The position numbers were made by a program, and so were the translations under genes. Below, one piece after another: positions 45,350 through 55,200 of a DNA stretch of 64,000 bases; the first letter of the stretch is position 1; each line of letters starts with the position of its first letter. Origin of the DNA: Scenedesmus sp. ARA3 (lineage: Eukaryota; Chlorophyta; Chlorophyceae; Sphaeropleales; Scenedesmaceae); the NCBI GenBank assembly GCA_004335835.1, contig RWJK01001652.1:1-64000 (forward strand). Reading direction: 5' to 3'. The notes beneath the pieces were generated by a model that did no database searches, was not told the DNA's origin, and was given only the letters and a program-made list of their open reading frames with translations.

Positions 45350-47314
45350 GTCATGCAGGTACTTTGACGAGGGTGCTGACGAGGTGGCCTTCCTCAACAT
45401 TACCGGCTTCAGGGACTGCCCCCTGGAAGACCTGCCCATGCTGGGGGTGAGCCGCTGCTTTGTGATTGGCAGTGTGTGTCAGGTTCTGCACTCCACAAGC
45501 TGCCCACTGCATAACGCGCCCATGCTTGGGGTGAGGCAGCTGACACAAGCTATGCCAATGTCTGCTGTGGCCACAGCTGCACCACCTATGTAGCTCCTGG
45601 CTCATACTTGCCGATGAACGCGTGTTGCAACACGGCCCAAAACCTCTGGCTGTATTGCAGCTGCTTGTTGTTGACTCTTGTGTGGGTTGTGCACTGCGCT
45701 GCTGCCATGTGTGAATGCCATGTTGCAGGTGCTGCAGGCGGCCAGCGAGCGTGTGTTTGTGCCGCTGACAGTGGGCGGCGGCATCCGTGGCTTCAGCGCG
45801 GCAGGCAAGGACTACTCCGCACTCACAGTGGCTGCTGAATACTTCAGGTGAGCGCTTCAGGTTTACGTTTGTCTGTGCGTGTTGGGGTGCTGATGGCTGT
45901 GCGTTCATAGTCAAGTGGCAGGCAAGGACTACCCTGCGCTCACAGTGGCTGCCGAATACTTCAGGTGAGCGCTTCAGGTTTATGTGTGTCTGTGCGTTTT
46001 GGGGTTCTGATGGCTGTGCGTTCACAGTCAAGCGGCAGGCAGGGACTGCCTAGCACTCACCGTGGCAGGCAAGAACTCCCCCNNNNNNNNNNNNNNNNNN
46101 NNNNNNATGGCAACCGACGGCACCTGCTGTTTCTGTTGCGGCAGGTCTGGCGCCTACCAGGTGTTCATTCGCTTGGATGCAGTGCATTTGGCAACTGCCC
46201 ACTGCTTGTGTTGCTTGTGTCTGACTGCCTTGCTGTGCTGCATGCTGCAGGTCTGGTGCAGACAAGGTGTCCATCGGCTCTGATGCAGTGCTGGCAGCTG
46301 AGGAGTACTACGCTGCAGGCTGCAAGACCAACGGCAGCACCGCCATCGAGCAGATCAGTGAAGTGTACGGCAAGCAGGCAGTTGTGGTGAGTGGCGCAGC
46401 TTGCTGCTTCACTGCTGCTGCTGCTGCATGTATATCTCATTGCACCTGGTCTCCACATCCTGCTGTGTACTACCTTGCAGCATTGTTATTCAGCGCCGTG
46501 GCATCTGCTAATTGGTTACCATGCCGCCACCTCCACACTTCGCAGTGTGTTTCAGCTAAGTCGTACAATGCACTGCTGACCACATACTAATGCACCGCTG
46601 CGCTGCTGCTGTACAACCCCTGCCGAGTGTCTGCCCTTTTGCTGACACCAGGTCAGCAACGACTCTCAGACGCCCCTTACACCTGCTGCTAATGCTCTGT
46701 TGCGCTGCTGTACACTTGCCGCCTGCGTGCTGCTGCAATTTACAGGTCAGCATCGACCCTCGCCGCGTGTATGTAAAAGACCCAACAGAAACCAAGCACA
46801 CCTGCGTGAAGGCATCAGAGCCGGGGCCAGAGGGCGAGGCGTGGTGCTGGTGGCAGTGCACAGTCAAGGGCGGGCGCGAGGGCAGGGACATTGACGCCAT
46901 CCAGCTGGCTAAGGCAGTGGAGGCGATGGGGGCTGGCGAGATCATGCTCAACTGCATCGACAATGACGGCAAGGGGCAGGTGCGTGTGGTGTGTGTTCTA
47001 GTATGCAGGTGGGGAAGACGCAGCGAGCACTGTGGCGGCAGTGACGTGACACGTGAGATCTCAGCACTGCTGCCACAGATCACATTGCACTGCTGCCAAC
47101 GCTGGTTAATGAGACATATTGCATATCAGGCCAATCCTAGCGTCTGCAGGGGTGGCCAGCAACAGCCAGCGCTGGGTGCATGCGCTATGGCAGGATGGCC
47201 TTGTGTCTGTTGCTTGTGGAGGAGGCAGCAGCTGTCCTGCATCTGGCAGTTACATCCTCTGCTGTTCCCCGCTGTGGAAGCCTCACTGTGCTGCTGCTGC
47301 TGCTGCTGCTGCTG

Positions 47315-47357
<43 letters not shown>

Positions 47358-47788
47358 AGGGCTTTGACCTGGCGCTGGTTGACGCTGTGTCCAAGGCGGT
47401 GACCATCCCAGTGATCGCCAGCAGCGGGGCGGGAGCACCCAAGCACTTCACAGAGGTGCGGCGCAGCAGCAGCACAGCGCAGCCTGCAAGCCTGCATGCC
47501 TAGCTGTAACATTATCAGCTGTGGCTGCTGTGTTGTCAGCTGTGGTTGCTGTAATGTCAGGTGACTACGCTATGGTGATAGCACGCTGGCTGAGACACAA
47601 CACACTCAACGCCTCTTGCTGACACCCCCTGCCCCGCCTGCCCGCCTGGTGCTGCTCTGCAGGTGTTCCAGTCGACTGGCGCTGCTGCTGCGCTGGCTGC
47701 CGGCATTTTCCACAGAAAGGAAGTGGGCATCATTGAGGTCAAGCAGCACATGGCAGGCAACAGGGTGCCCGCACGCATTGCTGCCTGA
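42508..47788 (+). CDS. HISN4: imidazole glycerol phosphate synthase, bifunctional HisHF, plastid-targeted
   Basis: Eleven exons: 42508-42705, 43008-43133, 43618-43742, 43983-44093, 44425-44823, 45359-45446, 45729-45847, 46251-46386, 46746-46979, 47360-47455, 47663-47788. Phases agree and the product is 585 residues, near the 592 of Arabidopsis. Residues 1-37 are Ser/Arg/Lys-rich, a likely chloroplast transit peptide. The N-terminal HisH glutaminase has [12 protein letters not shown], the nucleophile Cys117 in GICLGMQ, and His223/Glu225 in FHPEKSG. The C-terminal HisF cyclase starts at KRVIACLDV (Asp279) and has [18 protein letters not shown] (Asp438) and PVIASSGAG. It converts PRFAR plus glutamine-derived ammonia to imidazole glycerol phosphate and AICAR, the fifth step of histidine synthesis. 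Introns carry many copies of exon edges and one assembly gap. Confidence 0.95.
44325..44365 (+). repeat. intronic copy of HisHF exon 5 start
   Basis: CGCCGCAGGAGGCCAATG and onward repeats the exon 5 start at 44428-44446, about 103 bases upstream of the true exon, with changes (GTAGATAGG for GTTGACTGG). Confidence 0.85.
44907..44950 (+). repeat. intronic copy of HisHF exon 5 end with donor
   Basis: GTGCGCAACCTGGGCAAGCC and onward repeats 44786-44823. The copy ends GCTGCTAG|GTGAGG where the true exon ends GCTGCACG|GTAGGT. Two of the Leu/Ala codon changes are synonymous. Confidence 0.9.
45224..45291 (+). repeat. intronic copy of HisHF exon 6 start with acceptor
   Basis: GTGCAG|GTACTTTGACGAGG repeats the true start ATGCAG|GTACTTTGACGAGG at 45353 and runs through codons for [18 protein letters not shown]. 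It has four synonymous changes and one Gly-to-Val change, then TGA where the exon has TGC. Both copies are preceded by a (CTG)n run. Confidence 0.95.
45513..45545 (+). repeat. intronic copy of HisHF exon 6 end
   Basis: GCGCCCATGCTTGGGGTGAG repeats the true end CTGCCCATGCTGGGGGTGAG (45432-45451). Confidence 0.75.
45922..46082 (+). repeat. tandem copies of HisHF exon 7 end plus donor, running into an assembly gap
   Basis: 45922-45975 repeats 45803-45856, including TACTTCAG|GTGAGCGCTTCAGG and about 70 bases of following intron, at an offset of 119 bases. A third, more diverged copy starts at 46034 and enters the N run. Confidence 0.92.
46083..46106. other. assembly gap (24 N)
   Basis: The N run lies inside the tandem exon 7 copies of the HisHF gene. 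The assembler probably failed on this repeat, so the true copy number is unknown. Confidence 0.98.
46140..46185 (+). repeat. intronic copy of HisHF exon 8 start with acceptor
   Basis: GGCAG|GTCTGGCGCCTACCAGGTGT repeats the true start TGCAG|GTCTGGTGCAGACAAGGTGT (46246-46270). It then diverges through GATGCAGTGC. Confidence 0.8.
46646..46685 (+). repeat. intronic copy of HisHF exon 9 start with acceptor
   Basis: CCAG|GTCAGCAACGACTCTC repeats ACAG|GTCAGCATCGACCCTC (46742-46761), about 92 bases upstream. Confidence 0.7.
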
Positions 47789-47852
47789 GTTGGCACTGCA
47801 GTTTGGTTTACGGCAGCATGCGTGACGGCTGGTACATTGTGTGTCATCTGTG

Positions 47853-47895
47853 GCACGTGGCAGATAACAGGGTGCCTGCATGCATCGCTGCCTGA
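47853..47895 (+). repeat. copy of the HisHF C-terminus and stop codon in the 3' flank
   Basis: CACGTGGCAGATAACAGGGT and onward repeats 47748-47793, the codons for [12 protein letters not shown] and stop, at an offset of about 105 bases. It also ends GCTGCCTGAG. Confidence 0.85.
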
Positions 47896-48970
47896 GCTGT
47901 TTGTGTTAACGCTACATAGTGTAGTGAGCGCGGCGTTCACGAGGGCTGGCGCCCTGTGTACCATGAGCGGCGCTTGCTGCCGTCACAAACAACGTGCTGC
48001 ACGCATAGCGGCGGTGAGGTTGAGAAGGTTGAGAAGGCAGGCTGTGCATGGTCTGTGTTTGGTTTGGTTGGCTTGCAAAATGTGCAACAGAGCAGCAGCC
48101 ATGGAGCTGCCGTTTCACCCAGTAATGGTGGAATTAATTTGCTGCATGTTCAAGGTGTGCCGCGCATTTTCTGGCATTTGACGTGACCGCGCGGCTGACC
48201 TTTTTCTTTGTCTAGGTTTGCAGCATTTGTATTGGAGATGGCGTAATAGCTGCCACAGCCACCAGGGCTGCATCCAGTGGGCAATGCCATTGGTCACAGC
48301 GTGAATGGTGCGGCAGGCGGCACCCCTTGGGAGCAGTTGCAGCTGCACGCGTCTTGTGTGGTGCCATCTGATGTTGTGATGCGTCTGTTGGCTTCACGCA
48401 ACTAGGCAGTGGCAATGATGACTGTGGATTTCAGGAGCCTCCTGAGGATACTCTGCAAGGTAACACAGCAACCAGCTGGAGCCCCAGGACCCTACACCAG
48501 CGACGCACTGCACACGCGACAGCGGTATCGTGTCCTGCTGCCGCTTGGCGCCAAGCCTGCGGCCTGCTAGACTTGGTACTACCAATTGGTGGTACCGTCG
48601 ACGTCTTTCATAACATGCGATGGCTATCGTATGCAGCAGTTGCCACCTATGAGCAGCAGCCGATTCTGCAAGCTCTGTAGCACTGGACCCAGTTACCTTT
48701 TCACCTAGGTTTTCACAGGCCTGTGATAGCCACAGCCAAGCAAGACCACACACCAAACTGCACCAGAACAAACCCATGCCAACCCAGCCTGGGAGCACGG
48801 CAACAAAAAAATATGGGAGCACGGTGGGAGCATCAACGTCTGACGTGATTTAAATCAAAGCAAGCTATTCACAACCTGGGCACAGCAATTGAAATCAAAG
48901 AGGAGAGCCATCAGCACTGCCAGAACTCACTAAACCAACAAGTTTTCATAACCAGGCTGTTGCGCCACTC
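47896..48970. other. convergent intergenic region, no gene seen
   Basis: The 3' flanks of HisHF (+) and the P450 fusion (-) lie here. No exon-like frame was found. Confidence 0.4.
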
Positions 48971-49025
48971 TAGCCCGCCCACACGTCCTCCAGGTAGCGC
49001 TTCACCTCCAGCTGCTGGACTCCAG
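48971..49025 (-). repeat. copy of the P450 fusion C-terminus in its 3' flank
   Basis: 48971-49015 repeats 49236-49285 (codons for LLEAKRYLEDVWAG and stop on the minus strand). The copy reads LLEVKRYLEDVWAG-stop. It lies about 267 bases past the true stop. Confidence 0.88.
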
Positions 49026-49166
49026 GTAGGTGCACTCAACAGCCCAGGGATTTGCCCTCTCACACACATGAGAGGGCAATGCCCTGGGTTGAATGCATTT
49101 TAGAAAATGCAGCCCAGCTCAACAGCCTGGCACCTAGCTGGCTGTTTCACAGCATTGTCATCAAGC

Positions 49167-49171
49167 TTACA
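49167..49171 (-). terminator. putative TGTAA poly(A) signal of the P450 fusion gene
   Basis: The minus strand reads TGTAA about 67 bases after the stop codon at 49238-49240. If used, the C-terminal copy at 48971-49025 lies outside the mRNA. Confidence 0.5.
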
Positions 49172-49237
49172 GTAGCGGATGGCTGTGGCATGCAGCGTCA
49201 ATGCATGCTGCGCCATTTTAATGCCGTGCAGCGCTCT

Positions 49238-52200
49238 CTAGCCCGCCCACACGTCCTCCAGGTAGCGCTTCGCCTCCAGCAGCCCGCCCATCCAGCTCTC
49301 AGCAGCAGCAGCGTTGCGGCCACCACACGACTTGGCCATCTCCTTGAAAGCATTGCGCACATCTGGCGCCATGCGGCGCGCATCGCCGCACACGTACACG
49401 TGCGCGCCCGCCTCAAATAGGCCCCACAGCACGGCGCCCTGCTGCAGGATCAGGTCCTGCACGTACACCTGCAGGGGGGATGTAACACGGAAAGTAACAG
49501 AGAAGGTAACAACCCTAGTCTGTGTCTGTATGTCTGCCACAGCGCGGGACCCTGCTGCAGGATGAGGTCCTGCACATACACCTGCAGGGGTGAATGTAAC
49601 AGAGACAGTAACAGAGAAAGCAACAACCCTAGTCTGTGTCTGTATGTCTGCCACAGCGCAGGGCCCTGCTGCAGGATGAGGTCCTGCACGTACACCTGCA
49701 GGGCGGATGTAACATAGAAAGTAACAGAGAAAGTAACACCCTAGTCTGTGTCTGTATGTCTGATACAGCGCGGGGCCCTGCTGCAGGATGAGGTAGCCCT
49801 CCAGCTCAGCCCCAAGGCACCCAAACCCACTGGCCATCTAGCAGCTTCAAATGCCTGGCCACACCCTACAGCAGCCGTTCAAGGTCAATCTGTCGTTTAA
49901 CAAGCTGCAGCAGCTGTCTCCCTTGCTCACCTTGCTGGCCCCTGGCTCCCTGCTGAAAGCGACATGCAGCCCAGCCAGCACACCACTCTTGACATAGCCC
50001 TCCAGCTCAGCCCCAAGGCACCCAAGCCAACTGGCCATGTAGCAGCAAAACATGCACTACCACTCCTGCAGGGCTTCAAATGCCTGGCCACACCCTACAG
50101 CAGCCGTTCAAGACCAATCTGTCGTAAAACGCTGCGGCAGCTGGCCCCCTTGCCCACCTTGCTGGCCCCCGGCTCCCTGCTGAAGGCCACGTGCAGCCCA
50201 GCCAGCACGCCACTCTTGACGTAGCCCTGCAGCTCGACCTCGGCAAACCAAACCGGATGGCCATCTAGCAGCAAAAAATGCACGGCAACCACTGCAGGCC
50301 TAAAGAAGCCTGCAGCAGCCGATCACTTTCATTCAACACACTGCAGCAGCAGCTGTCTCCCTTGCTCACCTTGCTGGCCCCCGGCTCCCTGCTGAATGTC
50401 ACATGCAGCCCAGCCAGCACACCCAAAGCCAGGCAGCCCTCCAGCTTAACCTCAACAAACCAAACCGAATGGCCATTTCGCAGCAAAACACGCACGGCGA
50501 ACTGCTGCAGGCCTAAAGAAACCTGCAGCAGCCGATCACCGCCATTCAACATACAGCAGCCACAACTGCCCCCCTTGCTCACCTTGCTTGCGCCCGGCTC
50601 CCTGCTGAATGCCACGTGCAGCCCAGCCAGCACGCCACTCTTGACATAGCCCTCCAGCTCAGCCCTGTAGATGAAGTCCTCCACGCTGCTGCGGCAGCCA
50701 AAGAAGAGGTGCGCGGGGCCCAGGGCTGCACCACCAGCAGCGAGTGCGGCGCGCTCCTGCAGGAAGCCCATCATGGGCGCCACACCAGTGCCTGCACAGC
50801 CACAGGTGCGGAAACCAGGTTACTTTATGGTTTAGGTATTTGGGTTACAGAGTTTCAAAGGGTTTGTGGCAGCCAGTGCGACGCGCTCCTGCAGGAAGCC
50901 CATCATGGGCGCCACGCCGGTGCCTGCACAGCCAAACGTGATGTAGGTCGGGTTTAGGGTTCCAGAGTTAGGGTGTTTGTGGCAGCGAGTGCGGCGCGCT
51001 CCTGCAGGAAGCCCATCATGGGCGCCACACCGGTGCCTGCACAGCAACAAGTGGTACAAGTATATGTGCTTTAGGGTTGCGATCAGATCAAGGGTTTGGT
51101 GGCAGCCAGTGCAGTGCGCTCTTGAAGCCCTCATCATGGGCACGGCGCCGGTGCCTGCACAGCCAGCCGCACAGCACGCGGTCAGCGCAGCACATAGTGC
51201 CTGCAGTAGCGACTGTTGTGACGAAGCATCCACACACTCTCAAACATGAGGAAATGCATCAGCATGTTCGCAGTCTCCCCTCACCTGGCCCAATCATGAT
51301 GACAGGCACAGCAGGGTCCTTAGGAAGCCTGAAGCTGCTGCTCAGCTTGCGCACACAGCCCAGCAGCTTGCCGCCCACAGGCGTGGCGTTGATGGTGGCT
51401 GAGGCTGCGCCCCTGTGGAGCCGCCCGCTGGGTGTGGTGAATGCCACCAGGCCCACGCTGATGCTGCAGGTGCCGGGGCGCGCCAGTGGGGAGCTGCTGA
51501 TGGAGTAGTAGCTGCAGGGCAGGCAAGGCAAACACAGCGCAGGGATGGGTGGCAGAGGGACAAGTACGCATGGTGCTGTATGCAGGAAGTAGGCTCAGGC
51601 TGTGTATGCAAAGGAAAGGAACCACCGGGGGAATAGCTGCGGTACACCATGCCAAGCAGAGAGCTGCTGATGGAGGCAATCATCATCATGATGGAGCACT
51701 GCTATGCGGTGCACATGGAGCCACAACCAGAGTTTTGTTATGCATCTGATGAGGTGACAACATGCATAGTTATGGCAGCGCCATTATGCAGCATGTGGCT
51801 GTCGCAGTTGCGTGCTCACCGTGGCCCCATGCGTGGCAGCAGGTTGGCCAGCTGATCCAGTGACACGCTGAGCGACTGGAACTGGCCCAGCAGCTCAACC
51901 AGCGTCAGGCGCTGACCAGACACCTGCAGCCAGCCAGCAGCAGCAGGTGTTTGACGGCCTATCGAGAACGCCTTGCCCAGCACGACACAGTACAATGAGG
52001 AACAGCAACCACAGGCAGCCAATCGAAAGCAGCACCCAGTCTTGATCTGCTGCACTCAATCCCCTCCACTACACACATGCCCTGCCAAAGCTTCTTGAGA
52101 ACAGCTCACCCTCTCCTTGTACCCCTCCTCTGTGGCCAGCTGCCTGCTGCTCTAAGCCGCGCTGCACGACAAGACTGGCGTCGTGTCCCGCGTAGCACCA

Positions 52201-55200
52201 TGTCAGCGCTCCTTTTCTCATCAAATTCAAAGCAATAACGTTGTAATGCAGGACAATGATGCCAAGGAGCCGCACCTTCTCTTTGTAGCCCTCCTCTGTG
52301 GCCAGCTGCCGCAGCGCCGCAGCCTCAGGCGGGCAGGGGCAGGCCTCCGCCAGCAGCGACACGGTGCGCTTGCTGGGCACGGCAGCCAGGTCAACCAGCC
52401 ACGTCAGCGCGTCAGACACTGACAGGATCAGGCTCAGGCCGCCGCTGCTGCCCAGGCTGCGCGCACTGCCGGAGCCGCCCTCAATGTTGGCGCGCCACTG
52501 CACGCGCTCCGAGCCTGCAGCCAGTGAATGACACCAACGTGGCAGCCAGCAGAGGGCGGATGGTACAAATTGAATTAAATAGTGAATTTGCTATTTGCGT
52601 CGCTCCTTCTGTGCGCCACTCCACGCACTCAGCGCCTGCAGCGGCACCAGACAAGAACCGCATGTTAGTGAGGCAAGCAGCAGCAGGCAGGAGGAGTGAC
52701 AAGCCAAGCAAAGAGCACTGCCGGAGCCGCCCTCGATGTTGGCACGCCACTGCACGCGCTCCGAGCCTGCAGAAAGCGGCAGCAGGCAAGTACCGCATGT
52801 CAGTGAGGCGGTGCTCAGCAGGCAGGAGGAGTGGGATGCCAAGCAGAGAGCACTGCAGGAGCCGCCCTCAATGTTGGCGCGCCACTCCACACGCTCCGAG
52901 CCTGCAGAACAGGCACCAGATAAGTGCCTCATGTCAGTGGGGCAGGGAGCAGCATGCTGGAGGAGTGACAAACCAAGCAGAGAGCGCTGCCGGAGCCGCG
53001 ATCAATGTTGGCACGCCACTCCACGCGCTCCGCGCCTGCGACATCACCAGAAAAGTGCCGCATGTTAGTGAGGCAAGGAGCAGCAGGCAGGAGTTACAAA
53101 GCGAGCACTACCAGAGGCACCCTCAATGTTGGCGCGCCACTCCACGCGCTCACCGCCTGCAGCAGAGGCACCACACATCAACGCGCAAGACATGTTCAGG
53201 GCATGTTTGTATGGCAGCAGGCTGGAATAATCCAAGGCAAGCAAGCAGCCACGATTGCAGCTGTGAAAGATATATGTCCACGCCATCACCAAACACGTCA
53301 CCACGCCCTGTCTACAGCTGAATAATGCAGCATCATTGTGACAATCTCACTGCGACTGCCTGCTGCTCCCACCTGTCAGCCCCAGGCGCTTGAGTGCAGC
53401 CGCCACCAGGGCCTTGTCATTGTTGCCCATCACCTCCAGGTGGTCGCCCGCGCTGTACTGCCCCGCCTCCCCTGCAGGCAGCGCCAGCTGCACGTGGCGC
53501 GTGCTGCGGCTGGCGCCGGGGCCCTGCAGCTCCCGGTTCTCCAGCACCTGCAGGCAGCAGCAGCAGCAGCAGCAGCAGGTGTTCAGTGCACAGCAGGCAC
53601 ATGACAGCTGCGGCTGGCGCCGGGGCCCTGCAGCTCGCGGTTCTCAAGCACCTGCAGACAGCAGCAGCAGCAGCAGCAGCAGCAGGTGGTGTTCAGCACT
53701 AAACAGGGGATGTAATGGATGCTTGCAGATGACTGTTGCAGTACATAGGTGGAGAGGAAGACAGGCATGTGCTCACAGAGCGCGCATTGAGTGGCACCCT
53801 GTTGTTTCCCCTACGCAGCCACCTGGCTGTTACATGTCGTTGTGTAACAAATCGAACGGTTCTCACCTCCAGCAGGTGATAGCCGTCCGGCTTTGCAGCC
53901 CTCAGCTGCGCAATGACCGTCTCCACACTGAGCGCCTGCCCAGGCTCACTGGCCTCCAGCAGCCGCAGCTGCAGCCGAGCCTTGGCCTCGCCTACAGTAG
54001 CAGCAGCAGCAGCAGCAGCAGCGCAGCTGTCACAGCATGTGCGTGGTGTATAAGGCGTGATGTACACGCATTGCAGTACATCGGCACCTGTACCAGGCAG
54101 GCTCATGTCAACACGCAGCAAGCTGTCGACAAAACCTCAAACTCATGATGCTGCCGCACCTGCCGCCGCGCCGCTGTTGACTGCAGCCACGTATGCCTCT
54201 GGCGGGTTGACTCCGAACGTGACCAGCAGCCCCCGCAGCACCTCGCGCTGCCACTCGTCAAAAGCCTCCATCCAGTCGTTGCTGTCCACGTCGCTGCAGC
54301 GCATCTCCATCACCTGGGGTTTTCAAGGTGTGCATGTTTGGCAGGCAGGGCATGCAACCACAGGTCAAGCACTCACATCAAAATCCCAAGGCGGTCAACA
54401 TACTTTCATTCTGAATTGGTGTTGAGTGCAAGCAGCAGCAGAGTGGTTGGCACCAGCTGCAGGAACCGTACATATGTTGCGCGCATGGTTCCCACCTGTG
54501 TCGCGCCGGCGCGCGCCAGCCCCAGCGCCACCTGTGTGGGGAAGGCCTGGTAGGTCTGCGCCCACTGGCTGTTGCCCACACCAAACACGCTGAAGGTCAC
54601 CTTGGACAGCGAGCCTGCAGAGGCAGCAGCAGCAGCAGCGCAACGGTGTTCAGCAATCAAACACCGGTCTTTCACGCTCTGTTTTGCAAGAAGCATGCTT
54701 CCATTCTTGAACGCTGCTGCTGCTGCTGCTGCTGCTGCTGAATATCTGGCTTTTTGTTCAAAGCAATGTGCAGGGCTCATCCCTTGCTCACCGTCCGCCT
54801 GCTTGGGCAGCCAGCGCGCAAACTCGGCCGCATTATCAGGCGGCGTGCCATTGTACGTGCTGCTGATCACCAGCAGGGCCCCCGCCTCTGGCAGAGCACC
54901 GCCTGCTGGCCCTGCAGGTGTGGCCATCACACTGTCCAGGCTGGCCGTCTTGGCGGCAAAGCCTGCGGCTGCGGCTTGGCCAGCCAGGCTGGATGCCAAC
55001 TCCTCACAGGTGCCTGCAGGTTGGGGGAAAAAAGCGGCAAAACATGCTCTACGGTGCAGCTGTGGCTAGCACAGAGGGCGTGGGGGTGTTGCGGCAGGCG
55101 CTTGGCAGACAGCAAGTCGCTTGACAGCTGCACTTTCACAGACAGGCGCTGATGGTGCAGTACTACACGTGTCTCATGGTGAAGTGGTGAAGCCGCAGAT

